64,000 nt of DNA from Clostridiales bacterium (GCA_022785125.1 JALFRA010000036.1:1-64000), one strand, 5' to 3'; counted from the first letter of the stretch, positions 35,056 through 44,659 are shown. Made by a program: numbers and translations. Notes: generated by a model from the sequence alone, not told the origin.

Positions 35056-35550
35056 ATGGAGCGTTCTTTGTTGCGTACGGACAAAGAAATTACCCAATTT
35101 TATGAAACTTATGTGGATATGGTGTACCGGTTATGTTTTACAATTCTCAAAAACCGATTTGACACAGAGGATGCGGTGCAGAATACCTTTATTAAACTCA
35201 TGCACCACACAAAGTCATTTGACAGCCCGGAACACGAAAAGGCCTGGCTTATCGTCACAGCTTCTAATACATGTAAAGACACGCTTCGGCGTGCCAGCCG
35301 CCGAGAGGAGCCGCTGGATCTGCAGGCAGAGCTTCCAGCCCCAGCTGATGCGGACCCGGCCTCCAGCACAGTTCTGGATGCCGTGCTTGCCCTCCCCTTG
35401 AAATATAGAGTTCCAGTTTATCTCTATTACTATGAGGGATATTCCGGGGCAGAAATCGCGGCTATGCTGCACAAGCCAGCCTCTACCATTCGCAACCATC
35501 TTCGTGAAGCGCGTCAAACCCTGAAGAAACAGTTAGGTGGTGATTTTTGA
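35056..35550 (+). CDS. ECF-family RNA polymerase sigma factor
   Basis: This 164-aa protein has sigma region 2 (ITQFYETYVDMVYRLCFTILKNRFDTEDAVQNTFIKL) and region 4 (VLALPLKYRVPVYLYYYEGYSGAEIAAMLHKPASTIRNHLREAR). The start at 35056 has AAAGGAGG about 12 bp upstream. It overlaps the next gene, which has the form of a cognate anti-sigma factor. The expected regulon includes this operon and perhaps the SLH gene downstream. Confidence 0.88.
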   Translation: MERSLLRTDKEITQFYETYVDMVYRLCFTILKNRFDTEDAVQNTFIKLMHHTKSFDSPEHEKAWLIVTASNTCKDTLRRASRREEPLDLQAELPAPADADPASSTVLDAVLALPLKYRVPVYLYYYEGYSGAEIAAMLHKPASTIRNHLREARQTLKKQLGGDF

Positions 35551-36482
35551 TGCGGGATGACCGCTTTATTCAGGCCTATGAGTCGGTAAGTCCCACTCCG
35601 GCGTCCCGAGCGTCCATGCTTTCCCATATCCTGGAGTCCAAAGAGGTATTATTACAAAGCAACCGCAAGAAACCCACCATTTCTTTTCGCCTGTTTCTGC
35701 CCGCCGCCTGTGCAGCAGCGGTATTGCTTTGTGTGCTCACGGTTCCACAGTGTTCTCCGTTGGAGGAGGCTCCTATTGTTATACAGCAGGTGGCTCCAGG
35801 GGCAGACAGCTCAAACGGTATGCGGAAGATGATGAACTATGACGGCTTTCGCTATGTGTTTTTGGAAAACGGAGCAGCCTATTCCCTGGCTCCCTCTGTT
35901 TTGTCCCAGCCTCTCGGGATATTGTGCTACGACATCCAGCAGGACCCGGAAGCATACGCTTTTGCAGACTGTGCCACCAGCTTTGCCGTGGGCGGAACGG
36001 TCTATCGGATTGACGGCTACGATCCCACATTCCGCCTGGCGGTGGAGTGGGATGGGCAATACTATATTGCTCAATGTGTAGACACTCTGGACGGCACTCC
36101 CTTGGAACTCAGCAGCTATTTTGAGACAGCAAACCTGCCGGACAGGACGGAGCAAATTCAAATCTGTGACCACACCGGGCAGAATATGCTTTGCGCTGTT
36201 ACCGGCGACGATAAGGAAAAACTGTGCTCCCTCCTGGCCCAGGCCGCCCCAGTGGAGCTTACCGATGAGGAATACCAGGAAATATCCACCGTCCAGCGAA
36301 ACGGCGGGTCCTATCAGTTGATTTTCAGACTGGAGGACAGCACCTCCTATACCATGTATGTAATCCCAACCTTGTCCATTGTGTCAGCGGGAGACTCGCG
36401 CTATCAAATACCCCGTGAGTATGTACAGGAACTGCAAGATCTGTTTTCCGGCCTTCAAAAGGTACCGCTGCCCACGGGGTAA
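35550..36482 (+). CDS. Putative membrane anti-sigma factor with extracytoplasmic domain
   Basis: This 310-aa protein has a cytoplasmic N-terminus (about 1-45), one membrane helix (about 46-66, FRLFLPAACAAAVLLCVLTV) and an about 240-aa outer domain of unrecognised fold. The ATG overlaps the ECF sigma stop (TGATG), the usual arrangement for a sigma/anti-sigma pair. The N-terminal part is short and lacks a zinc-binding HxxxCxxC motif, so the anti-sigma role rests on context. Confidence 0.7.
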   Translation: MRDDRFIQAYESVSPTPASRASMLSHILESKEVLLQSNRKKPTISFRLFLPAACAAAVLLCVLTVPQCSPLEEAPIVIQQVAPGADSSNGMRKMMNYDGFRYVFLENGAAYSLAPSVLSQPLGILCYDIQQDPEAYAFADCATSFAVGGTVYRIDGYDPTFRLAVEWDGQYYIAQCVDTLDGTPLELSSYFETANLPDRTEQIQICDHTGQNMLCAVTGDDKEKLCSLLAQAAPVELTDEEYQEISTVQRNGGSYQLIFRLEDSTSYTMYVIPTLSIVSAGDSRYQIPREYVQELQDLFSGLQKVPLPTG

Positions 36483-36583
36483 CGGATTTGTAGGAAGGCA
36501 TTTTTTAGCGACCCCTTTGATCTAATCAGATGAAGCAAAGAAATTTACACACATTTTCAACAGAACAAAAAGGAGCGAATCGC

Positions 36584-37690
36584 ATGAACAAGAAACTGAC
36601 CGGATTGATCCTTGCCGGGGCGCTGGCTTGTGCCATGACTCTGCCCGCTATGGCCACCGAGACTAGGATCACCCCCATCTCCACACCGATTTCTGCGGAT
36701 AAATCAGCTTCTCTGCCGGACAGTGTGCTGTACTATGGCACCGCGCAGAAGATCGTGAAGGACGCCAATGGTAATATCACCCAGCTCCATATGACTTCTG
36801 AGCGCTATGGCGAGTATGTTATGAACATCACCGCTCAAACGGTCTGGATCGACAGTGGCCGCCGCATGGCCTCTGATCCCTCCACCCTGCAGGAGGGAGA
36901 GAGCCTCTATGTGTTTCACAGCGCCGTGGAAACCCGTTCCCTTCCACCCCAGTCCGCTGCCTTTGCCGTAGTGCGAAACATCCCTATGGACGCAGACTGC
37001 GCCCACTACCACCAGGTAGAAGCGGTTTTTTCAGAGAATGGTCAACTCAAGATTACCACTGACAGTGGCAGGCTGTATATCCTGACCGGCGAGAATACCA
37101 CCCTGTCATGCTATGGCTCTGATGAGGCTGCCGCTCAGGAAGATATTCAGCCTGGCATCTATGTAATGGTCTGGTATGAGGGCTACGCTGCCGTTTATCC
37201 AGACCAGACCTACGCCGCCCATCTGATGCTGCTGCCCGGTGAAGTTCAGCCCCAAGAGGGTTCCCTGACCCGTGGGCAGTTGGCTGTGATGCTGTATGAG
37301 CAGGCTGGCAAGCCCTCCACGGACTTTGTCATGGACTATACTGATGTAGCCGGTGATGCCATGTATACAGAAGCAGTTCGCTGGGCTGCAAGCGAAGGCT
37401 ATATGAGCGGATACGGCAATGGCGCATTCGGCCCCGAAGATGTGGTAAGCCGTGAGCAGCTGGCGACGATCCTGTGGCGCTATGCAGGCAGTCCCATGCT
37501 GATGGACTATCCTGCCCTGACGCAGTTCGCCGATGTGGGCGAGATCTCCCGTTTTGCTCAGCCTGCTTTCACTTGGGCGCATCAAAAGGGCCTGATCTCC
37601 GCAGAAAAGGACGGGCTTCTGCACCCCCAGGCGGATATGAGCGCGGAACTGGCCGAAGCTATTTTGAATGAGTTTTCTTCCCAGAAGTAA
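36584..37690 (+). CDS. Secreted SLH-domain protein
   Basis: This 368-aa protein has a signal peptide (KKLTGLILAGALACAMTLPAMA, cleavage about residue 24). An N-terminal region of unknown fold (about 35-225) follows. The C-terminus holds surface-layer-homology repeats, with RGQLAVMLYEQAG, the strongest repeat [16 protein letters not shown], and a weak last repeat. SLH domains bind secondary cell-wall polymers. AGGAG lies 8 bp before the ATG. It lies 102 bp downstream of the anti-sigma gene on the same strand and may be regulated by the ECF factor. Confidence 0.82.
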   Translation: MNKKLTGLILAGALACAMTLPAMATETRITPISTPISADKSASLPDSVLYYGTAQKIVKDANGNITQLHMTSERYGEYVMNITAQTVWIDSGRRMASDPSTLQEGESLYVFHSAVETRSLPPQSAAFAVVRNIPMDADCAHYHQVEAVFSENGQLKITTDSGRLYILTGENTTLSCYGSDEAAAQEDIQPGIYVMVWYEGYAAVYPDQTYAAHLMLLPGEVQPQEGSLTRGQLAVMLYEQAGKPSTDFVMDYTDVAGDAMYTEAVRWAASEGYMSGYGNGAFGPEDVVSREQLATILWRYAGSPMLMDYPALTQFADVGEISRFAQPAFTWAHQKGLISAEKDGLLHPQADMSAELAEAILNEFSSQK

Positions 37691-37828
37691 TTGATTCGTT
37701 GGGTTAACAGGGCTTATCTTGCCAAGCCCTGTTGCAAAATAGCTATTTTGCATGAATCTGTCATTGCAGACCGGCGCGCATACTGGCGCGGCAATCCGTT
37801 TCTGGCTCAAAGGAGACAGACTCCCACG

Positions 37829-37858
37829 AAAAATGGCCGTCAGGAGGCGGCCATTTTT
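37829..37858 (+). terminator. Terminator downstream of the SLH gene
   Basis: AAAAATGGCCG pairs with CGGCCATTTTT and is followed by TG. It lies about 140 bp past the SLH stop codon. The rest of 37691-38013 shows no gene. Confidence 0.75.
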
Positions 37859-37971
37859 TGTGAAATGATAGAGCGGCTGCACAATTCAAGCGTTTTGCAA
37901 CAGGCCCTTTTCTTTGTATACGGCAGAGAGCAATCAAAATCACCGGCACAGCCAGTGGTCTTCGCTTACAA

Positions 37972-38011
37972 AAAGATCAGGGGTGCAGCGGATCGCCGCC
38001 CCCTGATCTTT
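37972..38011 (-). terminator. Terminator of the SLH-GH25 gene
   Basis: AAAGATCAGGGG pairs with CCCCTGATCTTT, and the minus strand continues with a T run. It directly follows the lysozyme stop codon. Confidence 0.85.
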
Positions 38012-38013
38012 GA

Positions 38014-39555
38014 CTATTTTCTGTTGGTCCGCTTCAGATCCACCAGGCAGATGTTCAAATCCACCCGTCCTTTGATCCCGCTCACGGTCCCACTGCTGGA
38101 ATACTGCCACATATCATAGTAATACGGGAATGTGGTGGGCTTCCAGCCAGCGGTATAGTGAGCCAGCCAGAAGGGATACTCCTGGAGTTGGGAGAGGTCG
38201 AACCCCTTGTTTACCAGGTTAGGATTGCTGTAGGCCATAGGCTGATATCCCTCCCGCTGGATCACCTTGTTAAAGGCCTTGGTACAGTCAATGATCTCCT
38301 GGTAGGTCATGTTGTATGTACGACTGCTGCTGTCGCTGACGTACTCCCAGTCAAATACCACCGGATAGGTCACGTTATATCCCTCGATCCACTCCAGGGT
38401 CTGATAGGCCTCCTCCCTGGCCTCCTCCTCGTTCACTGCCTGGGAGAAGAAGTAGACTCCCACATCAATGCCTGCCCGGATGGCATTTTCCATGTTGTAA
38501 GCGAAGTAAGGGTCCTGTACGATCTTGCCCACAGTATATCCTCGGTATCCAGCCCGGATGATGGCAAATTCCACTCCGGATTCCGCTACCAGGTCCCAGT
38601 CGATCTTGCCCTGGTGAGAGGACACATCGATGCCCACATGGCTCTCCGCGCCTCCACTGTAGCTGAGGAAACCGTCCTCATTGATATAAAATGCCTCGCT
38701 GTCATAGGGATTGGACGGAATGGGCAGCGGCGTAGGAGTAGGCGTCGGCTCTGGCGTTTCGCTGGGGGTAGGTTCAGGCGTAAGTGTCGGCGTGGGGATT
38801 GGAGTCGGTGTTGGGGTCGGCGTAGGTGTAGGAGTTGGGGTAGGTGTGGGAGTAGGAGTAGGCGTCGGGGTAGGCGTGGGAGTCGGCGTAGGCGTCGGGG
38901 TAGGCGTCGGCTCCGGTTCCGGCTGGCTGTTCTGGTCGTAGCGGGTCAGAATAACCGCCGTCTCTGCCCGGGTCGCCTGACCGGAGGGATCAAAGCAATT
39001 TCCCGGCTTTCCACTGATGACCTGTTCCGCCTGGGCCCAGTCCACCGCCGGGGTCGCCCAGGACGAGATCTCGTCCGCATCGGCATAGGGTGTGCCGGCG
39101 CTGGCTATCGGGCTGCCTGCGTACCGCCACAAAATGGTGGCCACCTGTTCCCGGGTCACCGGATCGTTCGTTCCGAAGGTGTGGCCGCTGTACCCGGTCA
39201 CATAGCCGTTCTGCTGGGCCCACAGTACCGCGTCGGAGTACCAGGCGTCGTTCTCTGTATCGGTAAAGTTGTCCTTACCGCTCACTGCTGGGCTGCCCGC
39301 CATCCGGTAGAGCACAGTGGCCAGCATGGCCCGGCTCATAGACAGTTCCGGCGCAAACATATTGCCGGAGACACCGCTCATCAAACCGTTATCATACACA
39401 TAGGATACTGCGCCGGCATACCATGCGCCGGGAACCACATCAGTAAAGGTTCCGCCGCTCCCCGCGGCCTGGACCGTTCCGCCAAAGGGCAGAGGAATCA
39501 TGGCTGCCAGCAGTGCGCCTGCCAGCAACCCGGATACTGCTTTCTTTCTAACCAT
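38014..39555 (-). CDS. SLH-anchored GH25 lysozyme with Pro-Thr linker
   Basis: This 513-aa secreted protein has a signal peptide (about 1-30) and three SLH repeats (about 35-205; [15 protein letters not shown] and [11 protein letters not shown] are clear). An extended PT-repeat linker (about 212-280) and a C-terminal GH25 muramidase domain follow, starting [17 protein letters not shown] with the catalytic acidic pair region [11 protein letters not shown]25 enzymes cleave peptidoglycan between MurNAc and GlcNAc. The SLH part would fix it to the cell's own wall, so remodelling is likelier than attack on competitors. AAAGGAAC precedes the ATG at 39555. Confidence 0.88.
   Translation of the reverse strand: MVRKKAVSGLLAGALLAAMIPLPFGGTVQAAGSGGTFTDVVPGAWYAGAVSYVYDNGLMSGVSGNMFAPELSMSRAMLATVLYRMAGSPAVSGKDNFTDTENDAWYSDAVLWAQQNGYVTGYSGHTFGTNDPVTREQVATILWRYAGSPIASAGTPYADADEISSWATPAVDWAQAEQVISGKPGNCFDPSGQATRAETAVILTRYDQNSQPEPEPTPTPTPTPTPTPTPTPTPTPTPTPTPTPTPTPTPTPIPTPTLTPEPTPSETPEPTPTPTPLPIPSNPYDSEAFYINEDGFLSYSGGAESHVGIDVSSHQGKIDWDLVAESGVEFAIIRAGYRGYTVGKIVQDPYFAYNMENAIRAGIDVGVYFFSQAVNEEEAREEAYQTLEWIEGYNVTYPVVFDWEYVSDSSSRTYNMTYQEIIDCTKAFNKVIQREGYQPMAYSNPNLVNKGFDLSQLQEYPFWLAHYTAGWKPTTFPYYYDMWQYSSSGTVSGIKGRVDLNICLVDLKRTNRK
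38728..38920. repeat. Degenerate hexamer tandem repeat encoding the PT linker
   Basis: Repeats of the GGCGTAGGAGTAGG type with third-position drift encode (Thr-Pro)n on the minus strand. Such arrays can change length by slippage in multiples of 6 bp without breaking the frame. Confidence 0.85.
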
Positions 39556-39736
39556 GGATGTTCCTTTCCGCGTTGGACTCATTGCTGTCTGGGTAATACG
39601 ATTGATAATAGCATAACAGAAATCCAACTGTTCGACAAGTTTTGATTCAAAATTTTATGATATTTGCCATTTTGCTTTTTTTCTGCCAAAGATAGTTCCA
39701 AGCAGTATACATAAGTTTTGTAAGGCTTTCTGCGCA

Positions 39737-39769
39737 AAAAGGCTCCCGCCGGTTTGGCGGGAGCCTTTT
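39737..39769 (-). terminator. Terminator of the CMD-cupin operon
   Basis: AAAAGGCTCCCGCC pairs with GGCGGGAGCCTTTT around a 5-nt loop, followed by TTTTTGC on the minus strand. It lies 13 bp past the cupin gene. Confidence 0.9.
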
Positions 39770-39782
39770 CATACGATAAAAA

Positions 39783-40535
39783 TCAACCCAATTTACTATA
39801 CCCTGTTTCGGAAACTGCCTCCAACCACTCATTGGAGCAGTTCTCACCGGGCACCTCCAAAGCAAGATGGGAGAACCAGCTGTCTGCTGTGGCGCCGTGC
39901 CAGTGCTTGACGCCGGTGGGAATGTTGACCACATCGCCGGGATGCAGCGCCCTGGCCTCCTTCCCCCACTCCTGATACCAGCCCCGACCAGCCACGCAGA
40001 TTAAAATCTGCCCGCCGCCCTTATCGGCGCGATGAACGTGCCAGTTGTTGCGGCAGCCCGGTTCAAATGTCACGTTATATACTCCCACCTGATCGGTAGA
40101 AAGGGGCTGCAAATAGCTCTGCCCCACAAAGTATTGGGCAAACCCGTCATTGGACGCCCCGATGGGAAATACCATTTCCTTCTGGTGCATAGCCTTACCG
40201 TCCTCACCGGCCTCCTCGGTCCACACCTCCTTGGCCATGCGGAAGGCCGCCCAGGCCTTGGGCCAGCCTGCGTAAAAGGCAGCGTGCGTCAAGATCTCCG
40301 CGATCTCCTGGCGGGTAATGCCGTTTTGTTTGGCGGTGGTCAGGTGGTACTGGAAGGAGCTGTCCACCAGTCCCTGCGCCATCAGGGCCACCACTGTGAC
40401 CAGAGAGCGGTCCCGCAGCGAAAGCTTATCCTCCCGGCTCCACACCTGTCCAAACAACACATCGTCATTCAACTCCGCAAATTTCGGGGCAAACTCCCCC
40501 AGCGCATCTCTGCCCGCCGTCTGCTTTACTGCCAT
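39783..40535 (-). CDS. Carboxymuconolactone decarboxylase-like / cupin fusion protein
   Basis: This 250-aa protein is a two-domain fusion. The N-terminal CMD/AhpD-like domain (about 15-105: SLRDRSLVTVVALMAQG, then LTHAAFYAGWPKAWAAF) lacks the CxxC of true AhpD. The C-terminal cupin (about 135-235) has metal-ligand histidines in NNWHVHRADKGGGQIL and GVKHWHGA. Such fusions are frequent in LysR-linked accessory operons and have no proven reaction. It is the last gene of a four-gene operon; TTAGGAGG precedes it. Confidence 0.85.
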   Translation of the reverse strand: MAVKQTAGRDALGEFAPKFAELNDDVLFGQVWSREDKLSLRDRSLVTVVALMAQGLVDSSFQYHLTTAKQNGITRQEIAEILTHAAFYAGWPKAWAAFRMAKEVWTEEAGEDGKAMHQKEMVFPIGASNDGFAQYFVGQSYLQPLSTDQVGVYNVTFEPGCRNNWHVHRADKGGGQILICVAGRGWYQEWGKEARALHPGDVVNIPTGVKHWHGATADSWFSHLALEVPGENCSNEWLEAVSETGYSKLG

Positions 40536-40547
40536 TGCGAATACCTC

Positions 40548-41015
40548 CTAACCCAGAGAAAATGTAACCTGGACCCTTCCCTTTCCCAGCTTTGATTGCA
40601 GATCGGTGGGATCATCGATCTTTGCAAGCCGGGTGAAGTTCCAGGTGTTGGAACCATAGTAAATCGTAATTTGATTGCCTTGATAAAGGATCACATCCCC
40701 CGGCTCCGTGGTGATCCGCTGGTCGTTCCGGGTCAGCGTGACACCCAACGGGCCCACCTTTTCAAAGCCGCCGTAATCCTCCATCTCGATGGTCACCGGC
40801 CCCTTTGCCAGCAGCTCCCGAAATTCACGGGCCGAGCTGTTGTCCTCCAAGGTAGCCGTCAGTTCCTCATCGCCTACTGTGATCTTCAAAGCTATTTCCT
40901 CCTGACCGGATACCGCCTCTGCGGACTGGCTCTCTTCCGGAACATGACCGCCGCCGCAGGCCGACAGTCCCAATATGGCAAGCACGATACAGAGCCACTT
41001 TCCCGCGGCTCTCAT
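40548..41015 (-). CDS. Lipoprotein with cyclophilin-like domain
   Basis: This 155-aa protein has a lipoprotein signal (LAILGLSACGGG, lipobox LSAC, Cys about 20). A cyclophilin-like beta-barrel follows (LTATLEDNSSAREFRELLAKGPVTIEMEDYGGFEKVGPLG), with the YQGNQITIYYG motif near the end. The family is uncharacterised as an enzyme. Its ATG overlaps the upstream stop (ATGA). Confidence 0.82.
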   Translation of the reverse strand: MRAAGKWLCIVLAILGLSACGGGHVPEESQSAEAVSGQEEIALKITVGDEELTATLEDNSSAREFRELLAKGPVTIEMEDYGGFEKVGPLGVTLTRNDQRITTEPGDVILYQGNQITIYYGSNTWNFTRLAKIDDPTDLQSKLGKGRVQVTFSLG

Positions 41016-41554
41016 ACCCCCTTGCCCATCTCATAGGCCTCCGTCAGTTTTTTGGTCAGACGGGCCATATCGCCCGGGTCATTGACGCCGCCGCCCCGCA
41101 CCACACCGGCCAGCCGGGCCTTTTCAAAGCAGGCGATCCAACCATTCAGGCCGTTGACAGGGCCGTCAGAGGCGCTGTCCTCCTCCTCGGCGGAGGCGGT
41201 GAGTAAGTAGATATCCCGGAAGGCGTAGTCGAAGGCGTACAGGGAATTGGCCCGGTCCAGCAGCGTTTTCATCTGACCGGACATCTCATAGTAGTACACC
41301 GGGGTGGCAAAGCAGATCACGTCCGCCGCCCCCATTTTTTCCACAATAGCGTTGGCGTCATCCTGAATCACGCACCGGGACTGCTTCAAACAGGCCAGAC
41401 AGCCTCTGCAAAAGTGCAGTTCCTTCCCCTGCAGGGAAACCAGTTCCGCCTGATGACCAGCCTCCTGAGCGCCCTTGACAAACTGCCGGGCCAGCAGATC
41501 AGAATTGCTGTTGTGGCGCAGACTGGTAGAAATCACCAAAACCTTCTTGCTCAT
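41012..41554 (-). CDS. Flavodoxin-fold NAD(P)H-dependent oxidoreductase
   Basis: This 180-aa protein of the FMN-reductase family begins [25 protein letters not shown] (FMN phosphate loop). It has [18 protein letters not shown] and the [20 protein letters not shown] motif. It probably reduces flavins, quinones or iron-sulfur proteins. Its start overlaps the acetyltransferase stop codon, showing coupling in the operon. Confidence 0.88.
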   Translation of the reverse strand: MSKKVLVISTSLRHNSNSDLLARQFVKGAQEAGHQAELVSLQGKELHFCRGCLACLKQSRCVIQDDANAIVEKMGAADVICFATPVYYYEMSGQMKTLLDRANSLYAFDYAFRDIYLLTASAEEEDSASDGPVNGLNGWIACFEKARLAGVVRGGGVNDPGDMARLTKKLTEAYEMGKGV

Positions 41555-42132
41555 GCTTCGTCCTCCTCACTGATGGTTCGTATGACTTTTGCAGGCACGC
41601 CGCCTACCACGGTATTTTCCGGCACGTCCCTGTTCACCACTGCACCGGCAGCCACAATGGCGCCGTCCCCGATGGTCACGCCGGACAGAATGGTGGCATT
41701 GGCGCCGATCCACACGTTCTTCCCAATTCGGATCGGCGCGGGGATCATGCTGCTCCGATTTTCGGGAGAAGCGGCGTGGTTGAGGGTAGCCAACACTACG
41801 TTGTGTCCGATGAGAGCGCCATCCTCAATAAAAATACCGCCCTGGTCCTGAAACTTACACCCCATATTGATAAACACATTTTTCCCGATGTGTATGTTCT
41901 TTCCGCAGTCGGTGTAAAAGGGTGGGAACAGCCCAAAGCTCTCATCCACCGGTTTGCCGATCAGCCGGGAAAACAGTTCACGCAGCTGCGCCGGCTCATG
42001 GTAACTCCCGTTGATCTCTGCGGTGATCTGCAAGGCCTCCTGGCTGACGCCGTGCATGAATTGGTGAACCTCGCTTCCGCCCCGCACCAGCCTACCGCTG
42101 TTTAGCTCGTCCAAAAATCCGTCTAAATCCAT
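41551..42132 (-). CDS. Hexapeptide-repeat O-acetyltransferase (maltose/galactoside acetyltransferase-like)
   Basis: This 193-aa left-handed beta-helix protein has the [18 protein letters not shown] segment, the catalytic His region [15 protein letters not shown], and [36 protein letters not shown]. It transfers acetyl from acetyl-CoA to a sugar-like acceptor. TTAGGAG precedes the ATG. It is the first gene of the operon divergent from the LysR gene. Confidence 0.88.
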   Translation of the reverse strand: MDLDGFLDELNSGRLVRGGSEVHQFMHGVSQEALQITAEINGSYHEPAQLRELFSRLIGKPVDESFGLFPPFYTDCGKNIHIGKNVFINMGCKFQDQGGIFIEDGALIGHNVVLATLNHAASPENRSSMIPAPIRIGKNVWIGANATILSGVTIGDGAIVAAGAVVNRDVPENTVVGGVPAKVIRTISEEDEA

Positions 42133-42221
42133 GTTACGCTCCTAATGCTTCAGGTATTTGGTTTTATTGTATCACCGGCTAATTCAGATAGCAAATACCT
42201 ATATAGAATATGTTACTATGC

Positions 42222-42250
42222 TTGAAACCTATAGCTAAACCATGTTATCA
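42222..42250 (+). promoter_or_regulatory. Candidate promoter of the LysR gene and divergent control region
   Basis: TTGAAA, a 17-bp spacer and TTATCA lie 20 bp before the LysR start. Just upstream, the ATAG-N7-CTAT dyad near 42189-42203 (T-N11-A type) could be a LysR site controlling the divergent operon. Confidence 0.4.
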
Positions 42251-42270
42251 TCCATACAGAGGTGAGCGCT

Positions 42271-43167
42271 ATGGAATTGAGAGTGCTGCAATATTTTCTT
42301 GCTGTGGCACGGGAACAAAATATCTCCGCGGCGGCTCAGTCCCTTCATCTGACACAGCCCACCCTCTCCAGGCAGCTCAAGGAGCTGGAGGAGGAGCTGG
42401 GCAAGCGGCTGATGATCCGGGGCAACCGGAAGATCACGCTGACCGAGGACGGTATGCTGCTGCGGAAACGGGCGGAGGAGATCCTGGAGTTGGTGGACCG
42501 GACGGAGAAAGAGGTCATACAGTCCGGCAATACGGTGAACGGAGATATCTATATCGGCGCCGGTGAGACCGACGGTGTACGCCAGATCGTCGGGGCCGCC
42601 AAGCAGCTGCGGGAGCGCTATCCGGGCATCCATTTCCACATCGTCAGCGGCGACGCCGTGGACGTATGTGAGCGGCTGGACAAGGGTCTGCTGGATTTCG
42701 GCGTTCTTTTAGGGGACATGGACAAAACACGGTACCACTACATGGAGCTGCCCATGAAGGACACCTGGGGGGTACTGATGCGGCGGGACAGTCCTCTGGC
42801 CCGGCAGGACACCGTTTCCCCCCGTGATCTGTGGGACAAGCCTCTGATCCTCTCCCGGCAGGTGGATAATAAAAGCGGCCTGTACCGCTGGCTCAGAAAA
42901 GAGCCCTCAGAGCTCCACACCGTTGCCACCTATAACCTGATCTACAACGCCTCCTTGATGGTGAACGAAGGGCTTGGGTACGCCTTTACTCTGGACAAAC
43001 TGGTAAACACCACAGGCAGCAACCTGTGCTTCCGGCACCTGAATCCAAAGCTGGAGCTGGGGATGCACCTGGTCTGGAAAAAATCCCAGACGTTTTCCAA
43101 GGCGGCAGAGTTGTTCTGCGAATATTTACAGGCCAATCTGACCTCTTTCCAGACAAAAACCGTGTAA
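42271..43167 (+). CDS. LysR-family transcriptional regulator
   Basis: This 298-aa protein has the N-terminal HTH (ELRVLQYFLAVAREQNISAAAQSLHLTQPTLSRQLKELEEELG) and a LysR substrate domain (about 90-290). GAGGTG lies 7 bp before the ATG. It is divergent from the acetyltransferase/oxidoreductase/cupin operon 138 bp away, its likely target. Effector unknown. Confidence 0.9.
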   Translation: MELRVLQYFLAVAREQNISAAAQSLHLTQPTLSRQLKELEEELGKRLMIRGNRKITLTEDGMLLRKRAEEILELVDRTEKEVIQSGNTVNGDIYIGAGETDGVRQIVGAAKQLRERYPGIHFHIVSGDAVDVCERLDKGLLDFGVLLGDMDKTRYHYMELPMKDTWGVLMRRDSPLARQDTVSPRDLWDKPLILSRQVDNKSGLYRWLRKEPSELHTVATYNLIYNASLMVNEGLGYAFTLDKLVNTTGSNLCFRHLNPKLELGMHLVWKKSQTFSKAAELFCEYLQANLTSFQTKTV

Positions 43168-43177
43168 AACAGCAAAT

Positions 43178-43212
43178 GCGTCAGGCCTCCGGAAAAACCG
43201 GAGGCCTGACGC
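43178..43212. terminator. Hairpin between LysR and MATE genes
   Basis: A 15-bp perfect stem GCGTCAGGCCTCCGG with an AAAAA loop lies between convergent genes. Tails are only moderately T-rich. Confidence 0.75.
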
Positions 43213-43227
43213 TTCAAGCGTTTCTTT

Positions 43228-44604
43228 TTATGACGACGCAAATTCAGCTACCGCCTTTTGCATTCTTTCCTGCTCCGGCTGCAGCATTTTAAACGCAATA
43301 ACGCACAGGATAATCTGTACCGTGGAAGAAATGGGCGTCCCAAGCCCGATATGGAACAAAGTGGCGGACTCCAGATGACTCACAAGAAAAACCACCGGAA
43401 TCCTGACGCAAAAGGCTCCCACGATACCCTGTATCATGACAAATGCGGTCTTGCCGCAGCCGTTAAAGTAGCCCACAAAACAGAACAAGACCGCTGTTAA
43501 CAGGCAATCGATGGCGTAGGCTTTCAGGTAGGAATGGGAATTGGCAATCACCAGCGGCTCATTGGAGAATATGCTGGCCAAGTGTGCGCCTCCAAAAAAG
43601 GCCAGCGCACCCATGGCAGCTCCCGCCACCAGCGCGGTCTTGATTCCATAATACAGCGCCTGCCGGGAGCGCTCAAACCGCCCGGCTCCGTTGTTCTGGG
43701 CAACAAAGGCAGATATGGCCTGCATATAGGCGGAAGCCACCAGCATTAAAAACACGCACACCTTTTCTGCCACTCCCACTGCCGCCGACTGGGCCACACC
43801 CATTCCGTTAACGACTACCTGGATGAACAGAAATGAGAACTGTACCAGCATCTCCTGAAGCGCAATCGGAACTCCGATCAGCATAATTCGCCTTGCAGCC
43901 CTTCCGTCTATACGAATGTACTTGAGTGAAAAGTCAAAGGGCAGCTTCTTTTTACAAATAAAGTATAATGAGCACAGCACACTGACCGCCTGTGCAGTCA
44001 CAGTGGCGATGGCTGCCCCGGCAGCGCCCATACCAAATACAGCAACCAGAAGCAAATCTCCAAAAATGTTGATAACGCAGGCTATGGCGACCGTAAACAA
44101 CGGGGTTTTGGAGTCTCCGATCCCCCGGAAAACCGCCCCAATGACATTGTAGGCAGCAATAAAGACCATACCCATACCACAGATACGCACATAATCTCTG
44201 GTCTGAGAGAACGCCTGAGCCGGTGCGTGCATCCACTCTGCCAATTGGTTGCTGAAAGGAACGACGATCACAGTCACCAAGACTGCCACGATAGAAAAAA
44301 TGGCTATGCCGCAGCCAACACCCTGGCCGGCCCGTTTCCTTCTGCCTGAACCAATGGCCTCTCCCACAAATACGGTAACACCCATCGTCAGTCCGGTAAT
44401 AACCATGGTAATCATGTTGAATAATTGACTTCCGGACGCCACTCCGGACTGCTCATTGGTACCGGCAAATTGTCCCACAATGATAAGATCGGCAGCTCCG
44501 TACATGGCCTGCAAAAAGAGTGCCAGCAGCACAGGAAAAGCAAAGGCAACAAGCGCATGCAAAATATTCCCCTGAACCAGGCTTCGTTCCGTTCTCTTCT
44601 TCAT
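43228..44604 (-). CDS. MATE-family multidrug efflux transporter
   Basis: This 458-aa protein has twelve predicted helices in two MatE halves. It begins ALVAFAFPVLLALFLQAMYGAADLIIVGQFAG and has the mid-protein repeat IGVPIALQEMLVQFSFLFIQVVVNGMG. It exports cationic drugs or metabolites using Na+ or H+. RBS AAGGAGCGGG precedes the ATG. A long leader with a terminator-like hairpin lies upstream, suggesting attenuation control. Confidence 0.9.
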   Translation of the reverse strand: MKKRTERSLVQGNILHALVAFAFPVLLALFLQAMYGAADLIIVGQFAGTNEQSGVASGSQLFNMITMVITGLTMGVTVFVGEAIGSGRRKRAGQGVGCGIAIFSIVAVLVTVIVVPFSNQLAEWMHAPAQAFSQTRDYVRICGMGMVFIAAYNVIGAVFRGIGDSKTPLFTVAIACVINIFGDLLLVAVFGMGAAGAAIATVTAQAVSVLCSLYFICKKKLPFDFSLKYIRIDGRAARRIMLIGVPIALQEMLVQFSFLFIQVVVNGMGVAQSAAVGVAEKVCVFLMLVASAYMQAISAFVAQNNGAGRFERSRQALYYGIKTALVAGAAMGALAFFGGAHLASIFSNEPLVIANSHSYLKAYAIDCLLTAVLFCFVGYFNGCGKTAFVMIQGIVGAFCVRIPVVFLVSHLESATLFHIGLGTPISSTVQIILCVIAFKMLQPEQERMQKAVAEFASS

Positions 44605-44659
44605 CTTCCCGCTCCTTATGATTCAAACCACAATGATATTCCCTGCATTTCCTTTCAAA

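Noticed and set aside
38728-38920. CRISPR array or noncoding tandem repeat
   Set aside because: The units are only 6-18 bp with no spacers, and they encode the in-frame Thr-Pro linker of the lysozyme.
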